In this document: piece by piece, positions 36,310 to 44,553 of the stretch
How the letters are laid out: each line of letters starts with the position of its first letter
Position numbering within the stretch: the stretch's first letter is position 1
Source of the DNA: GCA-2794515 sp033763335
GTDB lineage: Bacteria > Chloroflexota > Anaerolineae > Aggregatilineales > Phototrophicaceae
NCBI GenBank assembly: GCA_033763335.1
Contig: JANRKU010000091.1
Span: 1-64,000, forward strand
Length of the DNA stretch: 64,000 nucleotides
Direction of reading: 5' to 3'
Program-made: the position numbers and the translations under genes
The notes under the pieces: generated by a model
What the model was told of the DNA's origin: nothing
Database searches by the model: none
The model's input: only the letters and a program-made list of their open reading frames with translations

Positions 36310-36720
36310 ATGAGCGTTGATTTATATTGGGATAATGACGAACAAACCGTTGTATTGTGCGAATTTTCTAAGGGATGGACATGGGAAGCCTTATTTGGCG
36401 CATTGAATAAAATTAAATCCCTCACGCAAAATCGCACCGATACCGTTGGCGCAATTGTGGATATGAGCAATGGCTTGGGTGTGCCAAATGGCTCACTCTT
36501 TAGCACAGAAACCCGCGATAAAGCCAAGCAAATGCTCCAAATGAGCGCCGATGGCAAAGGACCAATTGCCATTGTTGGTGCAAATGGGGCAATTAAACTC
36601 GTCTCCAAAGCCTTTGCACTGGTGGATAAAAATGCCCTTAAAGATGTGTATTTTGTAGATAGCGTGGATGAAGCCAGAAAAGTCCTCTATAAACGGTTGG
36701 CTATCCCCATGGGGGCATGA
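36310..36720 (+). CDS. STAS/SpoIIAA-like single-domain protein
   Basis: 136 aa. Start 36310 follows AAGGGA; the frame extends upstream through the palindrome without a usable start signal. The alternating strand/helix pattern, a central TVGAIVDMSNGLG strand-loop, PIAIVGANGAIKLVSKAF and a final strand VYFVDSVDEARKVL resemble SpoIIAA-like/STAS-type folds. There is no obvious conserved serine in the loop, so phospho-regulation is uncertain. A second protein with the same layout lies at 44058. No partner anti-sigma kinase is adjacent. Confidence 0.6.
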   Translation: MSVDLYWDNDEQTVVLCEFSKGWTWEALFGALNKIKSLTQNRTDTVGAIVDMSNGLGVPNGSLFSTETRDKAKQMLQMSADGKGPIAIVGANGAIKLVSKAFALVDKNALKDVYFVDSVDEARKVLYKRLAIPMGA

Positions 36721-36739
36721 TGGTTCATGCCCCCATTCA

Positions 36740-37495
36740 TTACCCGATGCTATCGCGCAAATAGCATAACATCTGCGCCCGTGCATGGTCGTACATGCCT
36801 AATTCAACATCGGCAAGTACCGATTTAGGGATATATTGCCATAAACTATCGTGCATTCTTGGTTCAGAATCGAGCAATTCGCGCATTTCCTCTGGGGTCT
36901 TAATCACCCGCTTCCCCAAAATATCGAGTGTTAGGCTTTTTCCTTCTGGATGCAATTGTTTGGCGATGGTATGTTGCCATGATGATAAGTCGTTGTCGCT
37001 GATAAACCGCGCCCATTTATTGGGCTTTGCCGCCATTAGTCGCTCATATTGCCAGCTCTCTAGGCGAGATAAATCGCGTTCATCCATCACGATTAGGATG
37101 ATATGGAGCATATAGAATTTGAATTGCGGGGAGCGATTTCGCCATTCCTTGCCGACAAAATTTGGGGCGAGCATGTGCATTGCCCAATGCTCATCTACAG
37201 ACAAATGCGCCACATACCCCGCCACAAACGCCCGTTGGTCGGGCGAATGAGGCGTAAGTAAGTCTGGATTTTCTTCTACCATCACCAGCCATGGGGATTT
37301 GATGATGGGGTGTCTATGATGATAAAAATGTGTGTGTTCACGAGGCATCCCAGACCCCACCCGCGCATCGGCGGCAATACTTCCCAATAAAAACGCATCG
37401 CTATGGGCAGATAAAAAAGCACGCTGGTCATAGGGAATATGCTCATCTTTGAGCAAGCGTTGTGCAATCTCTAAATGTGTAAACGGTGTTGGCAT
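36740..37495 (-). CDS. Zinc-dependent phospholipase C-like protein
   Basis: 251 aa. Starts PTPFTHLEIAQRLL, then FLLGSIAADARV, REHTHFYHH and AGYVAHLSVDEHWAMHM, giving the spaced His/Asp ligands of the Zn-dependent PLC/S1-P1 nuclease-like helical fold. No signal peptide is seen, whereas classical PLCs are secreted, so hydrolysis of an intracellular phosphodiester or a non-enzymatic role is possible. It starts 9 bp after the DUF554 gene and is probably its operon partner. Confidence 0.75.
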   Translation of the reverse strand: MPTPFTHLEIAQRLLKDEHIPYDQRAFLSAHSDAFLLGSIAADARVGSGMPREHTHFYHHRHPIIKSPWLVMVEENPDLLTPHSPDQRAFVAGYVAHLSVDEHWAMHMLAPNFVGKEWRNRSPQFKFYMLHIILIVMDERDLSRLESWQYERLMAAKPNKWARFISDNDLSSWQHTIAKQLHPEGKSLTLDILGKRVIKTPEEMRELLDSEPRMHDSLWQYIPKSVLADVELGMYDHARAQMLCYLRDSIG

Positions 37496-37504
37496 TCATA
37501 TACC

Positions 37505-38257
37505 TCAAAACGGATAAATGTCTATCCCTATCATACCACCAAGTACAACAATTAGAGGGGCAATTACTAACGCAGGTAAGAAATTTGCGAGCCGAATTTT
37601 CTTGATTTCCATCAAATTGAGCGCCAACCCCATCAATACAATACCCCCTGTGGCGGTCAATTCGGCAATCATGGGGTCGGTCATAAATGAACCCGCTAAC
37701 ATTCCCAAAATGGATAATCCGCCTTGCACCACCAAAATCGTCAACACACTAAAACTCGCCCCTACCCCAAATGTGGTCGCAAATGCCACCGCGCCAAATC
37801 CATCCAACGCGCTCTTGATGGCAATCAGCCGAAACCCCTCTACCAAGCCCATCCCGTCTTGAATTGAACCAATAATCGTGAGTGGTCCTATACAATACAC
37901 AAGGCTAGTGGTCACAAATCCATTGATGAAACGTTCACGCTCAAATATCACCGCCTCAGAATTTTCTTCACCATCGGTAACTTTTCCCGCAAATCGTCTT
38001 TGTAGCCATCCCGCCAATCTTTCCAGTGCGAGGTCTATCCGCAATAGTTCGCCAATCAGCACACCAATGAGGAGCGATAATAACACGATAATCAGATTGC
38101 CTGTTTTGCCCGCATTATCCATGCCTAAATAAAATACCAATAACCCCAAACCTATCATGACTGATTCTTGCATACGCTTTGGAAGCCGATTGCCAAGAAG
38201 CAAACCCAATAAACTACCAAACGCAACCGTTGCCATGTTGAGTAACGTCCCTGCCAT
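37505..38257 (-). CDS. DUF554 family membrane protein
   Basis: 250 aa with about seven hydrophobic helices. Start 38257 (MAGTLLNMATVAFGSLLGLLLG) is chosen because it opens with the standard DUF554 N-terminus; the longer frame adds 20 unsupported residues. Family features: GNRLPKRMQESVMIGLGL, GxLIGELLRID, LVYCIGPLTIIGSIQDG and SALDGFGAVAFATTFG. Function is unknown; the family is proposed to be a transporter. Operon with the Zn-PLC-like gene. Confidence 0.88.
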   Translation of the reverse strand: MAGTLLNMATVAFGSLLGLLLGNRLPKRMQESVMIGLGLLVFYLGMDNAGKTGNLIIVLLSLLIGVLIGELLRIDLALERLAGWLQRRFAGKVTDGEENSEAVIFERERFINGFVTTSLVYCIGPLTIIGSIQDGMGLVEGFRLIAIKSALDGFGAVAFATTFGVGASFSVLTILVVQGGLSILGMLAGSFMTDPMIAELTATGGIVLMGLALNLMEIKKIRLANFLPALVIAPLIVVLGGMIGIDIYPF

Positions 38258-38302
38258 GAGATGTATGTCCTTATGTTGTTGATGAAAACCCATTAAATAG
38301 AC

Positions 38303-38338
38303 AAAAAAATAGGGCATAGCGCCACCGCTATACCCTAT
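38303..38338 (-). terminator. Rho-independent terminator of the GNAT gene
   Basis: On the minus strand a 13-bp stem (38309-38321 with 38326-38338, one mismatch) and 4-nt loop is followed by a run of seven T. It lies 31 nt past the stop at 38370 and separates this operon from DUF554. Confidence 0.85.
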
Positions 38339-38369
38339 CGTGAAAAACCGACTTTGTATAGACCATCCG

Positions 38370-38861
38370 CTAGAAGGTCTTAGTCAGCCAGTAAATTCCC
38401 TGTGCCGAGGGATGCCCACCATTAAAGGGAATTTGTTGCATCATCCCTGTGATGGTGTAGCCGAGTCCGACGAAGAAAGGTATATTTTCTTTCGCACAAC
38501 GAATACGGGCTTTTTGTGAGCCACGCTGGATGGCGATTTCCTCTGCCATTTGCACCAAGCGTTTGCCAATGCCCTTACCGCGTAATTTATCACCGACCCA
38601 CAGTAAGTCTACCGTGAGAATATCTTGATGGATGAACCCCGCCAAGCCTGCTACGACATCGCCTTCAAAATCATCGAGGCTAATATCTACGGGGAACACA
38701 TCTTGATTCCGACGTTCTGGAGCAAAAGAGACGACATCGCGTAATTTGCGCGAAAGATATTTATAGAATTGTTCATCAAGCGCATCGGTCACATTAAATT
38801 CATAAGTGCCACTATACCGTGCTTGTAACTGTGCGATTTGAAGAATGTTATTTTTAGCCAT
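38370..38861 (-). CDS. GNAT-family N-acetyltransferase
   Basis: 163 aa. The acetyl-CoA pyrophosphate loop is GDKLRGKGIGKRLVQMAEE (R/Q-x-x-G-x-G/A), preceded by strand LTVDLLWV and followed by KARIRCAKENIPFFVGLGY. Acceptor unknown. The ATG at 38861 overlaps the stop of the upstream phosphotransferase by 8 nt and is preferred to a GTG 12 bases upstream; the pair is translationally coupled. Coupling of an acetyltransferase to an APH-type phosphotransferase is a combination also seen in antibiotic-modifying loci, but the substrate is not known here. Confidence 0.85.
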   Translation of the reverse strand: MAKNNILQIAQLQARYSGTYEFNVTDALDEQFYKYLSRKLRDVVSFAPERRNQDVFPVDISLDDFEGDVVAGLAGFIHQDILTVDLLWVGDKLRGKGIGKRLVQMAEEIAIQRGSQKARIRCAKENIPFFVGLGYTITGMMQQIPFNGGHPSAQGIYWLTKTF

Positions 38862-39885
38862 GAAGTTTATCACCCTTTATCAGGTCATTCGGTTGCATTA
38901 AGAAGGACTTCATCTCTTCTACACGTTCCGCGATGATTACTTCTGCGCGGGCGCGTACCGATGGGTTAGACAAATTACCTGCTATCCAGCGACAAGAGGC
39001 AACATGCCGTGCCGCTACAAATGTGTTGAGGGTATTCATCCATTTTTCTGGTTGAGGTCGGATTTCGTTATATCCGTCCCATAGCATAAGACGTAATCGG
39101 GCATAATTTGGTTCATTTCTGTTCATCCAAAGCAACGGCGCTAGGTCATATAGAAAGTAGCCATAGGCACAATCGTTAAAATCTATTGCGCCAACCGCGT
39201 TACGCTCCCACACCAGATTGTTACCAATCAGGTCGGCATGGATGAGTCCAAAGGTCTGTTCAGTTTGCCCTAGTTGGTCAAAGGTCTGCGCCACACGCGC
39301 TTGCACTTGTGCCATCACTTGTTTTTGCTCATCAGTGAAAATTTTTGCACCCTCTTTGGGGTTATAGGGTGAATTTTCACCGAATAAACCCTCATAATCG
39401 AGTATTGGGCGTAAAAATGATGCTGATGGCATAAATGATGATGCGATGGTGTGCAATTGCGCGATAAAGCGCCCAATTGTCCGTAGGTGGTCGTCTGTCA
39501 TGTTTGCATAGGCGATATGGTCGCCTGTGAGCCAGTTTGTTAAGGTGCAATAGACAGGGAGGGGTTCATCTTCAAGTATCCCTGTATAAATCTCGCCTGC
39601 GGGTGCTGGTACACGCACCCCTTCGGTAGCGAGGGTCTCTAACCACATCAATTCCGATTTTAACCATGCCAGAGGCTTAAGTCCTGCCCGATGAATCCGC
39701 AAAGCGAATGTGCCTTGCGCTGATTCCACCTTAAACACAGCGTTGTTGGTATAATTTGCCAATGTGAACGTGGCATTATCCAAACCATAGTGTGCAATAG
39801 CATCAGTCGCTAAAGCCGATAGGCGGGTTAATTGTGCCTCGTAGGGCAGTTGATTAAACGCAATTTTTACGTGAGAGAGTTGCAT
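38854..39885 (-). CDS. APH-fold phosphotransferase
   Basis: 343 aa, aminoglycoside phosphotransferase/homoserine kinase II fold. Key residues: nucleotide-binding Lys/Arg region FALRIHRAGL, catalytic HADLIGNN with D218 (HxDxxxxN), and Mg-binding AIDFNDCAYG. Typical metabolite or antibiotic kinase. Start 39885 (MQLSHVKIAF) follows AAGGAAC. A predicted promoter and a 25-codon ORF lie upstream; the GNAT gene overlaps downstream. It could phosphorylate homoserine, choline-like compounds or an antibiotic; the sequence does not decide. Confidence 0.85.
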   Translation of the reverse strand: MQLSHVKIAFNQLPYEAQLTRLSALATDAIAHYGLDNATFTLANYTNNAVFKVESAQGTFALRIHRAGLKPLAWLKSELMWLETLATEGVRVPAPAGEIYTGILEDEPLPVYCTLTNWLTGDHIAYANMTDDHLRTIGRFIAQLHTIASSFMPSASFLRPILDYEGLFGENSPYNPKEGAKIFTDEQKQVMAQVQARVAQTFDQLGQTEQTFGLIHADLIGNNLVWERNAVGAIDFNDCAYGYFLYDLAPLLWMNRNEPNYARLRLMLWDGYNEIRPQPEKWMNTLNTFVAARHVASCRWIAGNLSNPSVRARAEVIIAERVEEMKSFLMQPNDLIKGDKLHG

Positions 39886-40048
39886 GATAAACGTTGTTCC
39901 TTTTGATGTTTTCGCTCTGGTTAATATAGACGACAAGACGACACAGCCACACCGATAAATAGTCAGTTTGTGGGGGTGCGCGAATTGCTCGTCGCGTTTG
40001 CGATGAGCGACTTAGAACAACGTTGGAGGGGTCGAGGTTATACGGGTC

Positions 40049-40126
40049 TTAACGTTGGACTAGCGCACCCATGAGTTGACCATTGGGCAATAGAACTTGC
40101 TGGATGAGGAAATTAGGAACTGCCAT
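40049..40126 (-). CDS. 25-codon ORF, candidate leader peptide
   Basis: An uninterrupted ATG-to-TAA frame begins MAVPNFLIQQ, is hydrophobic and carries a single C-terminal Arg. It is preceded by a perfect AGGAGG (40135-40140) with 8-nt spacing, stronger than most ribosome sites in this window. It lies inside the leader of the predicted transcript for the APH-fold gene (start 39885), 163 nt upstream. An imperfect stem (39987-39995 with 40000-40008) sits between. Leader peptides of this size regulate several resistance genes by attenuation; that role is inferred. No homolog is known to me. Confidence 0.5.
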   Translation of the reverse strand: MAVPNFLIQQVLLPNGQLMGALVQR

Positions 40127-40196
40127 TGGATACGCCTCCTTAGAAGATTTTTAGAAATGTTGTAAAAATTCAAACATAAAATATACACTGAGATAT

Positions 40197-40226
40197 ATCT
40201 TAGCACACATTTACGAATTATGTCAA
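40197..40226 (-). promoter_or_regulatory. Promoter of the leader ORF-APH-GNAT unit
   Basis: On the minus strand TTGACA (40221-40226), 18-bp spacer, TAAGAT (40197-40202). The predicted start falls about 60 nt before the 25-codon ORF. Confidence 0.5.
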
Positions 40227-40337
40227 TAAGCGGGTTTTTGGGGAAATTAAGGGAATTTCGACTTGGTTGTGAGATGTGTTTTTTTGTGCTAAACTCATTT
40301 TTATAATCTATCCACTAATTGATGATTGGAACTTGAT
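40227..40337. other. Divergent gap upstream of the DUF262 gene
   Basis: AT-rich sequence between the minus-strand promoter and the DUF262 start. A perfect TATAAT at 40302-40307 is a plausible -10 for the DUF262-HEPN operon, but no good -35 stands before it. Nothing else is supported. Confidence 0.35.
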
Positions 40338-41462
40338 ATGAGTGATATTTATCTTGATGAAGAAAAAATTATTGAAAATGACATTGAAGATAATTTAGAT
40401 GACTCAGATGAGTTACCTTTTGAACGTTATTCGATTACAACCTATGGTATTGATTTCGATATTAGTGGCTTAGTTAATAGAATAGAAAAAGGGATTATTA
40501 AAATCCCAGAATTCCAACGCGAATTTGTTTGGAAAGATTACCAAGTATCTCAATTTATCGAAACGCTGTTATTAGGGCTTCCTGTACCAAGTATATTTTT
40601 ATCTAAAAATAGCGATGGCACATTTTTTGTCATTGATGGGCAACAAAGATTAAAGAGTCTATATAAATTTTATAAAGAAGGGTTTCGACTCACAGGGGTA
40701 AGAACTGAGTTTTTGGGAAAAACCTACGATGGTAATAATCCATTAGATATTGATGATAGACAGATACTTGATAGCACCTTTATTCGAGGAACTATCATGC
40801 AACAAAATAGCCCAGACCCCAAAATCAATAACAGTAGTGTCTATTTTGTATTTAATCGCTTAAACACAAATGCGTCTCCTCTCAAACCTCAAGAAATTCG
40901 ATTTGCCATTTTTGGTGGTCGGTTTAATGACTTATTGGTTGAACTCGATAACAATCCGATATGGCACAAAATTATTGGCTCAAAAGAGGCTTTGCTTCGT
41001 AAACGCGGACAAGAATTAATTCTACGTTTTTTTGCATTATATTTTGATGCCAATCATTATGGCAGTGCAAAATCAATGGATGATTTTTTAACACAATTTA
41101 TGACCAAGCATCAGCATGATGATGACAAATCAATTGATGCAATGAGGAAATTATTTTTGAATACCTTTAACATGATAACAAATGTCATTCCCCAAGATAT
41201 TAAAATTTTCAGAATTTATGATGCGACCAAAAAGCGTTATTCATCAGGATTCAATGCGGCTGTTTTTGACTCGACAATGGTCGGTGTTGCAAAGCGTCTT
41301 AATAAGGGGATTATTGAAGATATGGCTGATTTATATGAGCGTTATCGGGGTTTAATGACGAATATAGATTATGTAGATGCGGTTCGTTATGCTACTGGCA
41401 ACTCACAAAAAGTAAACCGCCGTATTGAAATCGCAACAAAGGTATTTGATGAGGTCAAATGA
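40338..41462 (+). CDS. DUF262 (GmrS/ParB-like nuclease) protein
   Basis: 374 aa. After a very acidic N-terminus comes the DUF262 core with IPEFQREFVW (56-65) and the ParB-like DGQQRL motif (100-105), then NRLNTNASPLKPQEIR. In GmrSD-type restriction this domain is an NTP-stimulated nuclease; the C-terminal GmrD HNH domain (DUF1524) is missing here, so it is a stand-alone DUF262. The start ATG 40338 replaces a TTG four codons upstream. Its stop overlaps the next gene's ATG (ATGA), so the two are translationally coupled. More AT-rich than flanking housekeeping genes, which fits horizontal transfer. Confidence 0.85.
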   Translation: MSDIYLDEEKIIENDIEDNLDDSDELPFERYSITTYGIDFDISGLVNRIEKGIIKIPEFQREFVWKDYQVSQFIETLLLGLPVPSIFLSKNSDGTFFVIDGQQRLKSLYKFYKEGFRLTGVRTEFLGKTYDGNNPLDIDDRQILDSTFIRGTIMQQNSPDPKINNSSVYFVFNRLNTNASPLKPQEIRFAIFGGRFNDLLVELDNNPIWHKIIGSKEALLRKRGQELILRFFALYFDANHYGSAKSMDDFLTQFMTKHQHDDDKSIDAMRKLFLNTFNMITNVIPQDIKIFRIYDATKKRYSSGFNAAVFDSTMVGVAKRLNKGIIEDMADLYERYRGLMTNIDYVDAVRYATGNSQKVNRRIEIATKVFDEVK

Positions 41463-41995
41463 GTTCTTTACACCCCGAAATTATCGCCATCGAGAACGAA
41501 TTAAATGATATTTTAAGCAGGGTCGAAAAAATAGCCAAAGAAGTTATGCAAGACCCAAATCAAACCGCATTTAATGAACAAATACTAGCTGAAATTGTTA
41601 AGCATCTCTGTATACGTATCAGTGCTTATTTACAACAATCATTCCGAATTCTGGTTAGAGAATATGCCAAAAAGCAAAATTCACCCATACTATATAAATA
41701 TCTTATGCGAAGTGAATATGGTAAAGATGAAGAAAGTGGCTCTAATCCTACAAGAGAAAATATCATCGGATTACTCAATAAATTAGACACCAGTGAAAAT
41801 TGGTCTAAGTCATTTAAAAAACTAGCCGAAAATAATGATTTGCTATCGCAATTAGATGATTTTATGCGAGTTAGAAATAAAATTGCTCATCAAGGTCGCC
41901 CATCTAGTGGCGTAATATTAACAGTTAGCGACATCAAAAGATATTATTCAGTTACAAAAGAAATCGTGTCCATATTAGCTGGAATATGTATATAG
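41459..41995 (+). CDS. HEPN-domain protein (predicted RNase)
   Basis: 178-aa all-helical protein with the HEPN catalytic motif R139-N-K-I-A-H144 (RxxxxH) near the end of the fold, in VRNKIAHQG. It resembles the RiboL-PSP/MAE-type HEPN groups that occur beside DUF262 genes. HEPN toxins cleave RNA, often as abortive-infection effectors. It is the second gene of the DUF262 operon with a 4-bp overlap. The role in defence is inferred from domain pairing. Confidence 0.8.
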   Translation: MSSLHPEIIAIENELNDILSRVEKIAKEVMQDPNQTAFNEQILAEIVKHLCIRISAYLQQSFRILVREYAKKQNSPILYKYLMRSEYGKDEESGSNPTRENIIGLLNKLDTSENWSKSFKKLAENNDLLSQLDDFMRVRNKIAHQGRPSSGVILTVSDIKRYYSVTKEIVSILAGICI

Positions 41996-42035
41996 TATAA
42001 ATCACGAAAGAGTCCCCCAGTCTACTGCGTCTGAG

Positions 42036-42044
42036 TGGTATAAT
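42036..42044 (+). promoter_or_regulatory. Extended -10 promoter of the sulfur operon
   Basis: TGGTATAAT (TGn plus consensus -10) 45 nt before the rhodanese start. A separate start of transcription from the DUF262-HEPN pair is thus likely. Confidence 0.5.
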
Positions 42045-42088
42045 GAACAGCAAAATAACAACCCACACACAGGAGCAAGACACATCGT

Positions 42089-42430
42089 ATGTTTCAAAAT
42101 CTATCGTTAGATGAATTCAAATCCCAATTCAGAGACTCAAATACCCCTCACCTACTATTGGATGTCCGCACAGTCGAAGAATTTGTAGAAGCACGCATCC
42201 CTGGTGCTATCAATATCCCACTTGATGAACTCGACAATCAAATCGCCCAAATCGCACAACTCGCAGGCGATAACCCCATCGTCCTCGTATGCCGTTCTGG
42301 AATGAGAAGCATGATGGGTGCAGATGTATTGCATTTTGCAGGACTCAAGCACACCCTCTATAACCTTGAGGGTGGCACAATGGAATGGGCAATGAACCGC
42401 CTGCCATTGGATAGTGGCAAATCAGAATAA
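42089..42430 (+). CDS. Single-domain rhodanese (sulfurtransferase)
   Basis: 113 aa, thiosulfate or persulfide:acceptor sulfurtransferase. LLLDVRTVEEFVEARIPGAINIP is the CH2A-like helix region, and the catalytic loop is CRSGMRS with C68 carrying the persulfide. It shares an operon with a persulfide dioxygenase-rhodanese fusion, so it probably passes sulfane sulfur to or from it. The last codons are duplicated downstream (see the 38-bp direct repeat). Confidence 0.95.
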   Translation: MFQNLSLDEFKSQFRDSNTPHLLLDVRTVEEFVEARIPGAINIPLDELDNQIAQIAQLAGDNPIVLVCRSGMRSMMGADVLHFAGLKHTLYNLEGGTMEWAMNRLPLDSGKSE

Positions 42431-42517
42431 AGGACGATGCACCTTTTGTTGAGCAGTCGTTAAGGTGGTGACGTTTGGAATTGGATAGTGGCAAATCAGA
42501 ATAAAGGACGATGCACC
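42406..42517 (+). repeat. 38-bp perfect direct repeat spanning gene end and ribosome site
   Basis: Copies at 42406-42443 and 42480-42517, offset 74 bp. Each contains the last rhodanese codons with the stop, then AAAGGACGATGCACC. In the second copy ACC is followed by the ATG of the next gene; in the first it is followed by TTTTG. So the ribosome site was duplicated and only the second copy is used. Confidence 0.9.
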
Positions 42518-43924
42518 ATGTTATTGAAATATTTTTACGATGAAGAATTGGCGCAGGCTTCTTATTTGCTCGGATGTCCGGGCGCGGGTGTCGCATTGGT
42601 CATAGACCCCTCACGGGTGGTTGATGATTATATCCGCGTGGCAAAAGAAAATGGGCTACGCATCATTGGCGTAGCAGAAACCCATATCCATGCCGATTAT
42701 GTCAGTGGTGGGCATGAACTTGCAACCCGCACAGGCGCAAAATTGTATATCAGCAAAGCAGGGCGCGGGGGCGAATTTGCCTATGATTATCCCAGCACGC
42801 CCAATATCGTCTATGTAGGCGATGGCGACATCATCCAAATTGGCGGGGTACGGGCAGAGGTGCTATTTACACCCGGTCACACGCCAGAACACATCATTTT
42901 TCAGGTGACAGATACCAATGCCACCCGTCCTATCGGCTTATTCACAGGCGATATGTTATTTGTGGGTGATATTGGTCGTCCAGACTTGCTAGAAGTGGCT
43001 GTTGGCGTTGCCAATACCGCAGAAATTGGCGCAAAACAACAATTTGCCAATATCAGCCGCCTCAAGACCATGCCCGATTATCTCCAAGTTTGGCCTGGAC
43101 ATGGTGCGGGTAGCGCCTGTGGCAAGGCATTAGGCGCGATCCCATCCACAACACTCGGTTATGAAAAGTTATTTAACCCTGCTTTTCAATATGCTGATGA
43201 ACAGTCATTTGTAGATTGGTTATTAGATGGGCAACCCCCTGCCCCACGCTATTTTGCCCAAATGAAAAAAGTGAATCGGGTAGGGGCAACGCTCACATCA
43301 CAATTGAAAACACCCGCATGGTTAGATGAAGGAGCATTAGCCGATTTAGTGGCAAAAAATGCCTTCATTATAGATACCCGCCCTGCGCGTAAATTTGCAC
43401 AACATCATGTGCATGGCACAGTGAATATCCCGATTGAATCTAAACAATTCAATACATGGGTGGGCTGGTTTGTGGATTATAGCAAACCGACCTATCTCAT
43501 CATTGAAGAAGCCGATTTACCACAAGCCCTAAAATCGCTCCGTGCGATTGGGGTAGATGCTATTGGCGGGGTATTTTCTGTGGATATTGCCAAAAAACAT
43601 GATGGACATTTGCAACAAGCCACTGTGCATGAAGTCGCAAATTTAGTGGATGCTTTCATTTTGGATGTCCGTAGCCGAACAGAACACGATGAAGCCTATA
43701 TTCCCAATTCGCACTTTATCCCTATGGGTGAATTATTGGGCAGATTAAATGAACTGCCCAAAGACACAACTATCATCACCCAATGCGGGTCTGGTGTGCG
43801 GTCACAGGTGGTTGCGAGCCTGCTCCAAAATCGTGGATTTACGGTGATAAACATGATAGGTGGCATTGACGCATGGCGCAAAGCGGGTTTAGCGGTGCAA
43901 TCTAACGAGCTTATACTTGCCTAA
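42518..43924 (+). CDS. Persulfide dioxygenase-rhodanese fusion (CstB/Blh-like)
   Basis: 468 aa. The N-terminal metallo-beta-lactamase fold binds mononuclear iron through THIHAD (H56, H58, D60), GH in FTPGHTPEH, and D in FTGDMLFVGDIGRPDLL, and has the WPGHGAGSACGKALG signature of persulfide dioxygenases. A first rhodanese-like domain (about 275-365, IIDTRPARKF) lacks the catalytic Cys, and a second (about 375-460) has QCGSGVRS. The architecture matches CstB-type enzymes, which oxidise persulfides to sulfite/thiosulfate and relieve sulfide stress. Start 42518 directly follows the second repeat copy with AAAGGA. Confidence 0.92.
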   Translation: MLLKYFYDEELAQASYLLGCPGAGVALVIDPSRVVDDYIRVAKENGLRIIGVAETHIHADYVSGGHELATRTGAKLYISKAGRGGEFAYDYPSTPNIVYVGDGDIIQIGGVRAEVLFTPGHTPEHIIFQVTDTNATRPIGLFTGDMLFVGDIGRPDLLEVAVGVANTAEIGAKQQFANISRLKTMPDYLQVWPGHGAGSACGKALGAIPSTTLGYEKLFNPAFQYADEQSFVDWLLDGQPPAPRYFAQMKKVNRVGATLTSQLKTPAWLDEGALADLVAKNAFIIDTRPARKFAQHHVHGTVNIPIESKQFNTWVGWFVDYSKPTYLIIEEADLPQALKSLRAIGVDAIGGVFSVDIAKKHDGHLQQATVHEVANLVDAFILDVRSRTEHDEAYIPNSHFIPMGELLGRLNELPKDTTIITQCGSGVRSQVVASLLQNRGFTVINMIGGIDAWRKAGLAVQSNELILA

Positions 43925-43990
43925 GATAAGCATTTAGAGAGAAAATCAACAATTCTGCACAAAAGATGAGAGTTGTCATATAAAAATAAA

Positions 43991-44019
43991 TTGACCTTTT
44001 CATCTTTTGAGCATACACT
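43991..44019 (+). promoter_or_regulatory. Promoter of the 44058 STAS-like gene
   Basis: TTGACC (43991-43996), 17-bp spacer, TACACT (44014-44019). It places the start of transcription after the earliest in-frame TTG (44007), supporting ATG 44058 as the true start. Confidence 0.55.
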
Positions 44020-44057
44020 GTAAGTATGTCGATGGTTTATTTTATGAGATAAAAACG

Positions 44058-44474
44058 ATGCCTATCCACAATATGAATTTCGAGGGCGGGGTGTTCTTCG
44101 CCAAACAAGTTGGTTATGTAGATGATGTTGATGCCCGCATGTGGATGAGTGCGCTGAAGAAATATTCAAGCACTAGCCACAGCCCAGTTGTTGCCCTTGT
44201 AGATATGCGTGAGGTAGACCGTCTTTGCCCAACCGTGTTACGCATATTTGGCGCTTTGCAAGATATGGGCAATGTATTGGGTGTCGCACTCATCGCAAGT
44301 GAGCAAATGAACTCACGCAATGCCCAAGTGATGAGCAAATTGAGCGTTATGGGCGGGTTGCGGGTCTTTTCTACATTAGATGAAGGACGCACCTTCGCAC
44401 GAATGCGGTTGAATCCAACCGTTGGCGGATATTCCAGTGCGGCAGTTCACCGCTTCGCATACGCCACTATCTAA
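44058..44474 (+). CDS. STAS/SpoIIAA-like protein
   Basis: 138 aa with its own promoter. Pattern: FEGGVFFAKQVGYVDD, central strand VVALVDMREVDRL, ALIASEQMNSRN and final LRVFSTLDEGRTFARMRL. It parallels the 36310 protein (VDM in the central strand, DE[AG]R in the last helix), so the two probably share a fold. No catalytic motif; regulatory or scaffolding role assumed. Confidence 0.55.
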   Translation: MPIHNMNFEGGVFFAKQVGYVDDVDARMWMSALKKYSSTSHSPVVALVDMREVDRLCPTVLRIFGALQDMGNVLGVALIASEQMNSRNAQVMSKLSVMGGLRVFSTLDEGRTFARMRLNPTVGGYSSAAVHRFAYATI

Positions 44475-44553
44475 ATAAACGTAACCACTGGGGGGTATGA
44501 TTTCTAACATTGCTAAAAATGATTTTTCATTATAAGCATAAGTAGAGGGAATC

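Noticed and set aside
40326..41995. Complete GmrSD type IV restriction system
   Set aside because: The DUF1524/HNH (GmrD) half is absent; the second gene is a HEPN protein instead.
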